Counted from the stretch's first letter, positions 15,027 to 24,195 are shown. The stretch is DNA of 64,000 bases from DASPUH01 sp964518505 (GCA_964518505.1 CAZFGT010000004.1:1-64000); one strand, 5' to 3'. Program-made: numbers and translations. The notes: generated from the letters alone by a model not told the origin.

Positions 15027-15965
15027 GTGCAGTCACGCTCGTCGTGGGACTCCTCGGCACTGGCGGCCGCACCCAGCCCGCGAACCGAGGTGGTGCAGAT
15101 CACGTTCCTCCGCAGGCTCCTGGGTCGGGATGACCCGGCCGAGACGGTCGAGGTCCCGATCCCCGTTGCCCCGGTGGAGGTGCCACCAGCCCCCGCCGCC
15201 CCGGTCCCCGTCACGGTGGCGTGCCCGAACTGCGGGGTCGTGCTGGATCCGCCGCCCACCAGCAGTCGCCTGTGCCCGCGGTGCCGCCATCGCATCGTCG
15301 TGCGCCACTCGGAAGGGCGCGCCATCTACCTGACCGAGGCCGCTGTCGAGGTCTTCGAGGCCGAACGCGAGCGAGAGGCGCAGGTCGAGGAGTGGACGCA
15401 TCAGCGGCGCACGTGGCTCCAGCTCGCGCGGGGCGTCGAGGCGCCCGTCGACCGGCGCAGACGGCTGGAGAAGGCCCCCCTGACGGCGGCGACCGTCCAG
15501 TCGGCCCGATCGCTCTACCTGATCACGGTCGAGCATGCCGTCCGGGCCGCTCGGCGAGACAAGCGCTGGGACGATGTGGCACGCCTGCGCCAGCGCCAGG
15601 CCGCCGCGCTGTTCGAAGAAGCTGGTGGGAGTCCGCCACCTTCGGAGGAGGTCCTGGGTCTGCATCGCGAGGCGATGGCGGCCAACCTGCGCGCGCTCCA
15701 GGCCGTGACCCGGGAGGCCGAGCTGGTGGGGGCATCCTGCTGTGCCGCGTGTCGGGCCGACGACGAGCGCATCTTCAAGATCACCGACGAGCTGCGCACG
15801 CCCCGCTTGCCGCACGCCGGCTGCCCGCGCGGGCTGTGCCCGTGCGACTGGTGGCCGGTCATGCGCAAGCCGGTCACCAAGCGCCGCCGCCGGGCCTCGC
15901 CCGCCACGCCGAAGCCGGTCGTGGTCCAGGAACACGCTCCCGAGGAGCCCGCTCCCGACTCGTGA
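15027..15965 (+). CDS. Zinc-ribbon protein with C-terminal cysteine cluster, paralogue 2
   Basis: A 312-residue paralogue of the preceding gene with a much shorter linker before the zinc ribbon (C66, C69, C83, C86 in ACPNCGVVLDPPPTSSRLCP). It keeps IYLTEAAVEVFEAERE, SLYLITVEHAVRAARRDKRW, and the terminal cluster C238, C239, C242, C266, C271, C273 around RADDERIFKITDELR and LPHAGCPRGLCPCDWW. The tail is basic (KPVTKRRRRASP). The GTG at 15027 is used; a second GTG at 15093 directly before QITFLRRLLG is equally plausible. Tandem duplication is evident; function unknown. Confidence 0.65.
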   Translation: MQSRSSWDSSALAAAPSPRTEVVQITFLRRLLGRDDPAETVEVPIPVAPVEVPPAPAAPVPVTVACPNCGVVLDPPPTSSRLCPRCRHRIVVRHSEGRAIYLTEAAVEVFEAEREREAQVEEWTHQRRTWLQLARGVEAPVDRRRRLEKAPLTAATVQSARSLYLITVEHAVRAARRDKRWDDVARLRQRQAAALFEEAGGSPPPSEEVLGLHREAMAANLRALQAVTREAELVGASCCAACRADDERIFKITDELRTPRLPHAGCPRGLCPCDWWPVMRKPVTKRRRRASPATPKPVVVQEHAPEEPAPDS

Positions 15966-15998
15966 CGCCGACGCACGGCTTCGGCCGCGCCGGGACCT

Positions 15999-16176
15999 GG
16001 TCACCTACCAATCCGGGTGGTGTCAGAGCAGATAGCCGCGCCTCCAGGGGCGTCCCGACCGGCCGGAAGCCCATGGCGGCGTCAGAGCCACGCTCAGGAT
16101 CGGCGTTCCTGGGTACCGTCGAGCGCCGGATTCGAGTGGCGATCCGCTCCAGTACCACCCTGGTTGGTATCTGACC
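15999..16176. mobile_element. MITE-like element with 23-bp inverted ends
   Basis: The ends at 15999-16021 and 16154-16176 are inverted copies matching at 19 of 23 bases, each containing TACCAA and GGGTGGT. They enclose 132 bases without a convincing reading frame, giving a 178-base unit. No target-site duplication is obvious. Each end also has an inner ACCA-N7-TGGT symmetry, so paired operators upstream of rny are the alternative reading. Confidence 0.45.
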
Positions 16177-16451
16177 ACATCGCGCGGTGCGACTACCCCG
16201 CGGACGGCACGCCGGCTCGTTGCCACAGCAGTCGTTTGACGCTGTCGGCGCGGCGGACGTAGGCTTCCGGCAGCAACGTTAACGACCTCGCGTCGGGACA
16301 ACGGTCGGGTCGCTCGACCTGCGGGCCCGGGACGAGGCTCCTTGAGCGGTACGCCGAGGGAGGCGCACCGGGTGCACAGGGCCGCCGGGGGTGGTCCGGT
16401 GCTGATGTGGATTCGACGTACCGCCGGCGCGGGCCGGACGGGAGGGTGCCC
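16177..16451 (+). promoter_or_regulatory. rny upstream region with sigma-70-type promoter
   Basis: TTGACG at 16236-16241 and TAGGCT at 16260-16265 are separated by 18 bases and form the best vegetative promoter here. It would give an rny leader of about 180 bases. The leader ends in GGGAGGGTGCCC before the ATG. No other gene is seen in this spacer. Confidence 0.5.
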
Positions 16452-17981
16452 ATGGATCCGCTGATGGCCGCGGTGGCCGCGTTGTTCGCGCTCGCCGCGG
16501 GGCTCGGACTCGGTTTCATCGCGCGCGGGGTGTGGGGCGGCCAGGCCGTCAAGCAGAGCCAGGAGAAGGCCGGCCGCATCGTGGCCGAGGCCCGGGCCCA
16601 GCAGAAGGAACTCATCCTTCAGGCCAAGGACGAGCAGGTGCGCCTGCAGCGCGAGGCCGACGACGAGGCGAGGGCCAAGCGCGGCGAGTTATCGGGCCTG
16701 GAACGACGTCTCCTGCAGCGCGATGAGCAACTGGACCAGCGCGCCGACATGCTGGAGCAGCGCGACCGCAAGCTGCTCGATCGGGAGCGCGAGCTTGAGC
16801 AGCATCGCGAGGAGCTGACCAAGGCCCGCCAGGAGCAGGTCGACGCCCTCGAGCGGGTCAGCCACATGACCGCCGACGAGGCCAAGGCCGTCCTGCTCGA
16901 GGAGGTCCGCGAGGAGGCCGAGCACGACGCCGTACGCGTCGCCCGGGCCATCGAGCGGAGCGCCCGCGAGTCGGCCGAGGAGAAGGCCCGGGACGTGGTC
17001 GTGACGGCCATCCAGCGGGTCATGACCGACCACACCGCGGAGATGACGGTCAGCGTCGTGCCCCTGCCATCCGACGAGATGAAGGGCCGCATCATCGGCC
17101 GCGAGGGCCGCAACATCCGCGCCCTGGAACAGGCCACCGGGATCGACCTGATCATCGACGACACACCCGAATCGGTCGTCATCAGCGGTTTCGATCCGGT
17201 GCGGCGCGAGGTCGCCCGCATCGCCCTGACCAAGCTCATCCAGGACGGCCGCATCCATCCCGGCCGCATCGAGGAGGTCGTGGCCAAGGCGCGCGCCGAG
17301 GTCGACGTGGTGATGCGCCAGACCGGCGAGGCGGCCGCCTACGAAGCCGGCGTGCCGGGCCTGCCGCCGGAGATCATCAAGCTGCTGGGGCGCCTCAAGT
17401 ACCGCACCAGCTACGGCCAGAACGTGCTCCAGCACTGCGTGGAGACGAGCCGCCTCGCCGCCGTCATCGCGGCGGAGGTGGGCGCCGACATCCAGATCGC
17501 CAAGATGGGCGGCCTGCTGCACGACATGGGTAAAGCGGTCGACCACGAGATGGAGGGCCCGCACGCCCTGATCGGCGGCCAGATCGCCCAGCGCCACAAC
17601 CTGCCCATGAAGGTCATCAACGCCATCGCCGCCCACCACCAGGAGGTGGAGTACGCCTGCGTGGAGGCACCCATCGTCCAGATCGCCGACGCCATCAGCG
17701 CCAGCCGGCCGGGTGCCCGCGGCGAGTCGATGGACACCTACGTCAAGCGGCTTGAGGACCTCCAGGCCATCGCCGAGAGTTTCGAGGGGGTCGAGCGCTC
17801 GTTCGCCGTCCAGGCCGGCCGCGAGGTCCGCATCCTGGTCCGGCCCGAGCAGATCGATGACCTCGCCTCGATGCGCCTGGCGCGGGACATCGTGCACAAG
17901 ATCGAGGAGTCGCTGACGTACCCCGGCCAGATCAAGGTCACGGTCATCCGCGAGACGCGCGCCGTGGAGTACGCCAAGTAA
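16452..17981 (+). CDS. rny: Ribonuclease Y
   Basis: A 509-residue RNase Y, the membrane-anchored endoribonuclease that starts mRNA decay in many gram-positive-type bacteria. It has the N-terminal membrane helix (MDPLMAAVAALFALAAGLGL), a long coiled coil rich in Glu, Arg and Gln to about residue 190, a KH domain with GRIIGREGRNIRALE, and the HD domain with HD in GGLLHDMGKAVDHE and a later HH in AAHHQEVEYA. Length is about that of B. subtilis RNase Y. The ATG at 16452 is chosen because of GGGAGGG 6 bases upstream and because it begins the anchor. In other genomes it follows recA directly; here 7.5 kb intervene. Confidence 0.96.
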   Translation: MDPLMAAVAALFALAAGLGLGFIARGVWGGQAVKQSQEKAGRIVAEARAQQKELILQAKDEQVRLQREADDEARAKRGELSGLERRLLQRDEQLDQRADMLEQRDRKLLDRERELEQHREELTKARQEQVDALERVSHMTADEAKAVLLEEVREEAEHDAVRVARAIERSARESAEEKARDVVVTAIQRVMTDHTAEMTVSVVPLPSDEMKGRIIGREGRNIRALEQATGIDLIIDDTPESVVISGFDPVRREVARIALTKLIQDGRIHPGRIEEVVAKARAEVDVVMRQTGEAAAYEAGVPGLPPEIIKLLGRLKYRTSYGQNVLQHCVETSRLAAVIAAEVGADIQIAKMGGLLHDMGKAVDHEMEGPHALIGGQIAQRHNLPMKVINAIAAHHQEVEYACVEAPIVQIADAISASRPGARGESMDTYVKRLEDLQAIAESFEGVERSFAVQAGREVRILVRPEQIDDLASMRLARDIVHKIEESLTYPGQIKVTVIRETRAVEYAK

Positions 17982-18025
17982 GGGCAAACGCGTGGCTGTA
18001 GGGCCACAAGCCCCATCATGGGGTG

Positions 18026-18913
18026 ATGCCGCGCCTGCAGGCCAAGACCTTCGCCTCGCCCGATGACGTGCGGACCATGCCCAAGGTCCGCTTCGCGACG
18101 GTCGCCCTGGATGACGCCACGGTCGGTCACTGTCGTTTCGAGCCGGGCTGGCGCTGGTCGGACGATCTCGGCCCGGCCATGGGGGCCACGAGTTGCCCGA
18201 TGCGCCACCTGGGGTACTCCATGTCGGGCACGATCCACGTCGTGATGGACGACGGGCAGACCCTGGACATCGGGCCCGACACCGTCTTCGAGATCCCGCC
18301 CGGCCATGACAAATGGGTCGTCGGCGACGAGGCGTGGGTGACCATCGAATGGGGGGCCAGCGGTCGGGCCGTCCGCGCCGCGCTCTCGGATGTCGGCGAG
18401 CGGTCACTGGCGACGGTCATGTTCACGGACATCGTCGACTCCACCGTGCAGCTCGAGCGCATGGGGGATGCCGCCTGGCACGACGTGCTGGCGGCCCACA
18501 ACGCCAGCCTGCGCGAGGAGCTGAACGTGTATCGCGGGCGCGAGGTCAAGACGACCGGGGACGGCATCCTGGCGATCTTCGACAGCGCCACCCGGGCCGT
18601 CCAGTGCGCGGCAGCCATGGTCCGATCAGCCCAGGCGCTCGAGCTGCCCATCCGCATCGGGCTCCACACCGGTGAGGTCGAGCTGGCCGGCGGCGACGTG
18701 CGCGGCATCGCGGTCCACGCCGCCGCCCGCGTGCTCGCCCTTGCCGGTCCCAACGAGGTGCTGATGTCCTCGACCACGAGCGGCTTGCTGGAAGGCTCCG
18801 ACCTGGTCGTCGAGGACGCCGGCCTCCACGAACTCAAAGGTCTCTCCGGCCTGCGCCAGGTCTTCCGCCTCGTGGTCAAGCCCTCGCCGTCGGGCGCACC
18901 CCCGACTGGGTAA
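18026..18913 (+). CDS. Cupin-class III nucleotidyl cyclase fusion
   Basis: A 295-residue soluble protein. Residues 20-110 form a cupin (HLGYSMSGTIHVVMDDGQTL, FEIPPGHDKWVVGDEAW). Residues 127-290 form a class III adenylate/guanylate cyclase domain with metal-binding D135 in FTDIVDST, K175 and D179 in KTTGDG, and the transition-state arginine R235. The usual Asn four residues before that Arg is His231 (VHAAARV), a variant seen in many actinobacterial cyclase-like proteins, and it may alter activity. The cupin probably acts as the ligand sensor. The ATG at 18026 is preferred to the overlapping GTG at 18023. Monocistronic. Confidence 0.85.
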   Translation: MPRLQAKTFASPDDVRTMPKVRFATVALDDATVGHCRFEPGWRWSDDLGPAMGATSCPMRHLGYSMSGTIHVVMDDGQTLDIGPDTVFEIPPGHDKWVVGDEAWVTIEWGASGRAVRAALSDVGERSLATVMFTDIVDSTVQLERMGDAAWHDVLAAHNASLREELNVYRGREVKTTGDGILAIFDSATRAVQCAAAMVRSAQALELPIRIGLHTGEVELAGGDVRGIAVHAAARVLALAGPNEVLMSSTTSGLLEGSDLVVEDAGLHELKGLSGLRQVFRLVVKPSPSGAPPTG

Positions 18914-18997
18914 CCTCGCAGAGGCAACGTCCGGCCCCGAAAGACGGGCCATCTGACCCTCCCGACGGCGTCGCACGCCGCAGCATGCTTCTGAGGC

Positions 18998-20731
18998 ATG
19001 TCGCATCCGTCCGCGCGTCCCGACCGGCACGACCCCAACTACAAGTGGGTCGCGCTGTCGAACACGACGCTCGGGGTCCTGATGGCGTCGATCGACGGCT
19101 CGATCGTCATCATCTCGCTGCCGGCGATCTTCAACGGCATCAAGCTCAACCCACTCGACCCGGGCAGCACCAGCTACCTGCTCTGGATCATGATGGGGTA
19201 CCTGCTCGTGACCGCCGTCCTGGTGGTCGCCTTCGGTCGACTCGGCGACATGTACGGGCGGGTCCGCATGTACAACGCCGGCTTCGCCATCTTCACGGTG
19301 GGCTCGCTGGTCCTCGCGGCCACGCCGTTCGACGGCCCGGCCGGGGCCATCTGGATCATCGTCATGCGGTTCGTCCAGGCCATCGGCGGCGCCCTCCTCT
19401 TCGCCAACTCGCAGGCCATCCTGACCGACGCGTTCCCGGCCGCGCAACGCGGCCTGGCCTTCGGCATCAACGGCATCTCGTTCCTGGCCGGCCAGTTCAT
19501 CGGGCTCGTCGTGGGCGGTGTCCTGGCCGCCATCAACTGGCGGTTGGTCTTCTTCGTCAGCGTGCCGGTGGGCATCGTGGGCACGATCTGGGCCTACCTG
19601 CGGCTGGAGGAGCTGGGCACGGTCAGCCATGCCCGGATCGACTGGCCCGGCAACATCACCTTCGGCGTGGGCCTGACGACCCTCCTGATCGGCATCACCT
19701 ACGGCATCCAGCCCTACGGCGGTCAGACGATGGGCTGGGGCAATCCGTTCGTCATCGCCATGATCGGCGGGGGCGGCCTGCTCCTGGCGCTCTTCGCCTG
19801 GATCGAGCGGCGGGTCGCCCAGCCCCTCTTTGACCTGGACCTCTTCCGCATCCGGCCGTTCGGGGCCGGCAACCTGGCCGGCTTCCTGTCGTCGCTCGGC
19901 CGCGGCGGGCTCTCGTTCGTGCTCGTCATCTGGCTGCAGGGCATCTGGCTGCCGCTGCATGGCTACGACTACGCCGACACGCCGCTCCTGGCGGGCATCT
20001 ACATGCTGCCGTTGACCATCGGGTCGCTGGTCTTCGGGCCGCTCTCCGGCTACCTCTCCGACCGGTTCGGGGCGCGGCCCTTCGCCACCGGCGGCATGCT
20101 GGTCACGACCGCCTCGTTCCTGGGCCTCATCCTCCTGCCGGTCGACTTCCCGTACTGGGCCTTCGGTGCCCTGCTGCTGGTCAGCGGCGTCGGGGCCGGC
20201 CTCTTCATGTCACCCAACATGGCGGGCATCATGAACAGCGTGCCGGCCAACCAGCGTGGTGCCGCGGCCGGCATGCGGGCGACCTTCCAGAACTCGGGCA
20301 TGGTGGTCTCGATCGGTGTCTTCTTCACGCTCATGATCGCCGGGCTCGCGGCGTCGCTCCCGGGGGCGCTGGATCGCGGCCTGCTGGCGCACGGCGTCCC
20401 GGCCGCGGTGGCCACGCAGGTCGCAAACCTGCCGCCGGTCGCCAGCCTCTTCGCTGCGCTGCTGGGTTACAACCCCATGGCCTCGCTCCTGCCGGCGTCG
20501 GTCCTCCACGCCCTGCCGGCGTCACAGGCGGCGATCCTCACCAGCAAGGAGTTCTTCCCCCAGTTGATCGCCAGCTCCTTCGGCCAGGGCCTCGTCGTGG
20601 TCTTCGTCGCCGGGGCGGCCATGTCACTGGTGGCAGCGTGGGCGTCCTGGCTGCGCGGCGGGCGCTACGTCAACGACGAGTCGGCCGCGCCGATGCGCGG
20701 TGCGCCGGCGGTGGCGGCCCAGAAGCCGTAG
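18998..20731 (+). CDS. DHA2-family MFS multidrug transporter
   Basis: A 577-residue membrane protein with about 14 hydrophobic segments, the size and topology of the DHA2 (14-TMS) proton-driven drug antiporters. The first membrane helix carries the family motif LGVLMASIDGSIVIISLPAI, and the loop 2-3 motif A is visible as GRLGDMYGRVRMY. In motif C position the sequence reads FLAGQFIGLVVGGVLAA. Substrate unknown; relatives export dyes, antiseptics and antibiotics. There is no adjacent regulator; the nearest genes are the cyclase upstream and ymdB downstream. Confidence 0.92.
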   Translation: MSHPSARPDRHDPNYKWVALSNTTLGVLMASIDGSIVIISLPAIFNGIKLNPLDPGSTSYLLWIMMGYLLVTAVLVVAFGRLGDMYGRVRMYNAGFAIFTVGSLVLAATPFDGPAGAIWIIVMRFVQAIGGALLFANSQAILTDAFPAAQRGLAFGINGISFLAGQFIGLVVGGVLAAINWRLVFFVSVPVGIVGTIWAYLRLEELGTVSHARIDWPGNITFGVGLTTLLIGITYGIQPYGGQTMGWGNPFVIAMIGGGGLLLALFAWIERRVAQPLFDLDLFRIRPFGAGNLAGFLSSLGRGGLSFVLVIWLQGIWLPLHGYDYADTPLLAGIYMLPLTIGSLVFGPLSGYLSDRFGARPFATGGMLVTTASFLGLILLPVDFPYWAFGALLLVSGVGAGLFMSPNMAGIMNSVPANQRGAAAGMRATFQNSGMVVSIGVFFTLMIAGLAASLPGALDRGLLAHGVPAAVATQVANLPPVASLFAALLGYNPMASLLPASVLHALPASQAAILTSKEFFPQLIASSFGQGLVVVFVAGAAMSLVAAWASWLRGGRYVNDESAAPMRGAPAVAAQKP

Positions 20732-20804
20732 GCTCGATCACCGAGGCCGGTGGTAGTCTCGCCGCCGGTTCGCCCGTAGCCCCAGGAACGGAGTCTCCTC
20801 CATC

Positions 20805-21689
20805 GTGACCAGCACGGCGCGCGCGCCACGCGCGGCAGATGTCATCCTCGCCGCCGATCGGCTGCCACGCCTGCCCGAGCGGCCGGGGGCGGGCACGGTG
20901 CGGGTCCTGATGGTCGGCGACCTCATCGGCAAGCCTGGCCGGGAGGCCCTGGAGCGGGTACTGCCCGACCTGCGGGAAGAGCGGCACATCGACCTGGTGA
21001 CCGCCAACGGCGAGAACCTGGCCGGCGGGATGGGCCTCACGGCGAGCACCGCCGCGGCCGTCTTCGCCGCCGGCGTGGACGTCATCACGAGTGGCAACCA
21101 CATCTGGGACAAACGTGAGATCTACGCCGAGCTGGAGCGGGACGAGCGCATCCTGCGGCCGCTCAACTACGGCCTGAGCGGCGTCCCCGGGCGCGGCTGG
21201 GGCGTGTTCCACGCCCATGACGGCACGGAGGTGGCGGTCATCAACGCCCAGGGCCGGACGTTCATGCAGCCCATCGAAAGCCCGTTTGCGATGGTCGACA
21301 CCCTCCTCAACGATGGGGCCGACGAGCTGCCAGCCGTCCGCCTGGTCGACTTCCACTGCGAGATCACCAGCGAGAAGACGGCCTTTGGCCTGTTCCTTGA
21401 CGGGCGCGTCAGCGCCGTGGTGGGGACCCACACCCACGTGCCGACCGCCGACGAGCGCATCCTCCGCCGCGGCACCGCCTATGTCAGCGACCTGGGCATG
21501 ACCGGCCCCATCCACAGCGTCATCGGCTTCGAGCCCGAGACGGTGTTGCCGCGATTCCTCAACGGCCTGCCGACGCGCTTCGAGGTGGGCAGCGGGCCGG
21601 TGGTCTTCAACGCCTGCCTCATCGACATCGACACCTCATCCGGCGCCGCGGTCGCCATCGCCCGGATCAGCCGCATCGTCGACGTGTGA
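20805..21689 (+). CDS. ymdB: YmdB-type metallophosphoesterase
   Basis: A 294-residue member of the TIGR00282/YmdB family of dinuclear-metal phosphodiesterases (B. subtilis YmdB hydrolyses cyclic nucleotides and affects sporulation/biofilm choice). Metal ligands are visible in VGDLIGKPGR, TANGENLAGG, SGNHIWDK, VDFHCEITSEK and GTHTHVPTAD. The start is a GTG at 20805; about 32 residues precede the conserved MVGDLIGKPG, longer than usual, so translation could begin later. Following rny after an interruption, it keeps the Firmicutes-type rny-ymdB order. Its stop overlaps the PHP gene start (GTGA). Confidence 0.92.
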   Translation: MTSTARAPRAADVILAADRLPRLPERPGAGTVRVLMVGDLIGKPGREALERVLPDLREERHIDLVTANGENLAGGMGLTASTAAAVFAAGVDVITSGNHIWDKREIYAELERDERILRPLNYGLSGVPGRGWGVFHAHDGTEVAVINAQGRTFMQPIESPFAMVDTLLNDGADELPAVRLVDFHCEITSEKTAFGLFLDGRVSAVVGTHTHVPTADERILRRGTAYVSDLGMTGPIHSVIGFEPETVLPRFLNGLPTRFEVGSGPVVFNACLIDIDTSSGAAVAIARISRIVDV

Positions 21690-22594
21690 CGCCCCGCCGC
21701 AACCGCTACGACTTCCACTGCCACTCGGCGGCATCCGACGGCCGCGACCCGCCGCTGGCCGTCTACGCGGCGATGCGCGAATGGGGCCTCAAGGTCGCCG
21801 CGCTCAGCGACCACGACACGCTCGACGGCTACCTCGCCGTCCGGGCGGCCGGACTCGCCGGCGCGGACGCGCCCGCAGGCTCCGGGCCGCGGCTGGTGCC
21901 CGCCCTGGAGCTCAACGCGGTGGCGATGCCCGGGCAGGGTGACGGCGGCCCGCTCGGCGAGCGGCATTTCCTGGGCTACGGTATCGACCCCGCCGACCCG
22001 GGCCTGACAGCCGCCCTGGCACGCCAGCGGCATTTCCGCCGAGCACGCATCGAGACGACGGTGGATCGGCTGCGGGCGCTCGGCCTGCCGGTCGACGAGC
22101 AGCTGCGGCAGACCCTGGGGCCGGACGTGAGTGCCGCCGGCCGGCCGCACGTCGCCCGTGCCCTGGTGGCTGCGGGACATGCCACGAGCGTCGAGGATGC
22201 CTTCGCGCGCTACCTCAGCCGGGGTCGCCCGGCATACGTGCCGCGGGAGGGGCTGGGTAACCGCGAGGCGATCGAGGCCATCACCTCGGCAGGCGGCCTG
22301 GCCGTGCTGGCGCACTCGGCCGACGTGGTGGAGGCGCCGCAGCTGCTCGATCGGCTGCAGGCGTGGGGCCTCCGTGGCCTGGAGGTCTACTACGCCGGCT
22401 ACAACCGGGTCTTCACCCCGCGCCGCATCGGCGAGTTGGCGCGCCTGGCGGCCGAGCGTGGACTCGTGGCCACGGGGGGCAGCGACTACCATGGCGACAC
22501 GATGACCCTGCAGGAGGCCGAGGCTCGCACCTGGGTGCCGCGGGCGGCCGCGGAGGGCCTCCTGGAGGCCATCGGCTGGACGGGGCCCGCTTGA
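21686..22594 (+). CDS. PHP-domain phosphoesterase
   Basis: A 302-residue PHP protein of the YciV/RNase AM-like type. The trinuclear metal site is visible as DFHCHSAASDG, SDHDTLDG, the Glu in LELNA, the His in AHSAD, and GSDYHGD near the C-terminus. Relatives hydrolyse nucleoside 3',5'-bisphosphates or trim 5' ends of rRNA; either activity would suit a neighbourhood of RNA-processing genes. It starts with a GTG overlapping the ymdB stop and ends overlapping the TTG start of miaB, so it belongs to one translationally coupled chain. Confidence 0.9.
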   Translation: MTPRRNRYDFHCHSAASDGRDPPLAVYAAMREWGLKVAALSDHDTLDGYLAVRAAGLAGADAPAGSGPRLVPALELNAVAMPGQGDGGPLGERHFLGYGIDPADPGLTAALARQRHFRRARIETTVDRLRALGLPVDEQLRQTLGPDVSAAGRPHVARALVAAGHATSVEDAFARYLSRGRPAYVPREGLGNREAIEAITSAGGLAVLAHSADVVEAPQLLDRLQAWGLRGLEVYYAGYNRVFTPRRIGELARLAAERGLVATGGSDYHGDTMTLQEAEARTWVPRAAAEGLLEAIGWTGPA

Positions 22595-24195
22595 CCGGGC
22601 GCGCCCTGCCCGTACTCGACGCGCCGCCGCGGTCGGCCGGTGCCGGCGCCCGCGAGGTGGTGCCCCACGAGGCGCTCGCGGAGTTCGTCACCGACGCGGT
22701 CACCCAGCCGGCGTTCCACGTCTGGACGCTGGGCTGCCAGATGAACCGCTCCGACTCCGAGGAGATGGCCGGCGCCCTCCTGGCGGCCGGTTGCGCCGAG
22801 GCGCCAGCGCTCGAAGCGGCCGACCTGGTGGTCATCAACAGCTGCGCCATCCGCGAGGCCGCCGAGCAGAAGGTGATCGGGCGGATGGGCGCCCTCGCCC
22901 GTCTCCGCGAGGCGCGCCCAGCCCTGCGCGTCGTGCTCACCGGGTGCGCCGTGCGGGCGGACAACCAGGCCGCTCTGCGGCGGCGCTACCCGGCGATCGA
23001 CCTGTTCCTGCGGCCGGACGAGGAACCTGAGCTGGTGGCCCGCCTGGGCCTGGCCAGTGCCACCTCGCCGGGCGTGCTGGGCGGCGACGCCGGCCTGGCC
23101 CGCGTGGGCCGGTCCGTGGCGGCCACGGCCGACCGCCTGCCGGCGACCCGGGCCGCCGCGGTGGGGGAGGGGCGCGTCGCCCGCGGCAGTGGTGCCCAGG
23201 CGTGGCTGCCGATCATCTACGGCTGCGACAAGACGTGCACCTACTGCATCGTGCCGTTCAGCCGTGGCCCGGAACGCAGCCGCCAGTTCGACGACGTGAT
23301 CGACGAGGCGCGCCGCCTCGGCGCGCAGGGCTACCGCGAAGTGACGCTCCTTGGCCAGAACGTCAACTCCTACGGCCACGACCTGCCGCCGGACACGCGG
23401 TTCGCCGCGCTGCGAGGGGAGCGGCAGCTGGGCCGACGTCTGGACCTGGAGGGCCGACCGGACATCGCCGCCCTCCTGCATGCGATCGACGGCCTGCGGA
23501 CCACCGACGGCCACCCCGCCATCCCGCGCCTGCGCTTCATCACCTCGCACCCCTGGGATCTCACCGACCGCCTCATCACGGCGATGGCCGAGTGCTCATC
23601 CGTCTGCGAGCACCTCCACCTGCCGGTGCAGTCCGGCTCCGACGCCGTCCTGCGCCGCATGGGCCGCCAGTACACGGTGGTGAGCTATCTGGAGCTCGTG
23701 GCGCGCCTGCGCGAGGCGATCCCCGGCATCAGCCTGACGACCGACGTGATCGTCGGTTTCTGCGGGGAAACGGAGGCGCAGTTCGAGGCCACGCTGGACC
23801 TCCTGCGCACCGTCGGCTACGACCAGGTCTACGCCGCGGCCTTCTCGCCCCGGCCCGGCACGCCTGCCGCCCGCCTGCCCGATGACGTGCCGCCGGCCGA
23901 GAAGCACCGCCGCCTGACGGCGCTGCTGGACCTGCAGGAGGAGCTGGGGCTGGCCCGCCAGCGGGCGTGGCTGGGTCGCTCGACCGAGATCCTGGTCGAG
24001 GCGGTCCGGCCCGCCCGATCGCATGCCCACGATGATGGCCCCGCGGGAACGGGGGAGGGGACGACCTGGCTCAGCGGGCGCAATCGCGAGAATCGACTGG
24101 TGCACGTGGCGGGTTCGCCGGATCTCGTGGGCAACTTCGTGACCGTCGCCGTCGAGCACGCCGGGCCGTACGCGCTGCGCGGTCGTCTTGCCTGA
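22591..24195 (+). CDS. miaB: tRNA-2-methylthio-N6-dimethylallyladenosine synthase MiaB
   Basis: A radical SAM methylthiotransferase acting on the isopentenylated A37 of tRNA made by MiaA. The N-terminal cluster cysteines are in LGCQMNRSDSE, NSCAIREAAEQK and TGCAVRADNQ; the radical SAM cluster is CDKTCTYC followed by IVPFSRGPERSR. A C-terminal TRAM domain ends the protein. It is 534 residues from the TTG at 22591 (TTGA overlap with the PHP stop), longer than the usual 440-ish: about 45 extra residues at the start and an Ala/Arg-rich insert before the radical SAM motif. A GTG further in would also work. miaA overlaps its end by 8 bases. Confidence 0.94.
   Translation: MTGRALPVLDAPPRSAGAGAREVVPHEALAEFVTDAVTQPAFHVWTLGCQMNRSDSEEMAGALLAAGCAEAPALEAADLVVINSCAIREAAEQKVIGRMGALARLREARPALRVVLTGCAVRADNQAALRRRYPAIDLFLRPDEEPELVARLGLASATSPGVLGGDAGLARVGRSVAATADRLPATRAAAVGEGRVARGSGAQAWLPIIYGCDKTCTYCIVPFSRGPERSRQFDDVIDEARRLGAQGYREVTLLGQNVNSYGHDLPPDTRFAALRGERQLGRRLDLEGRPDIAALLHAIDGLRTTDGHPAIPRLRFITSHPWDLTDRLITAMAECSSVCEHLHLPVQSGSDAVLRRMGRQYTVVSYLELVARLREAIPGISLTTDVIVGFCGETEAQFEATLDLLRTVGYDQVYAAAFSPRPGTPAARLPDDVPPAEKHRRLTALLDLQEELGLARQRAWLGRSTEILVEAVRPARSHAHDDGPAGTGEGTTWLSGRNRENRLVHVAGSPDLVGNFVTVAVEHAGPYALRGRLA

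Noticed and set aside
16236..16265. Possible small gene between the MITE-like element and rny
   Set aside because: Short frames there lack a ribosome-binding site and family resemblance; the stretch is better explained as promoter and leader.
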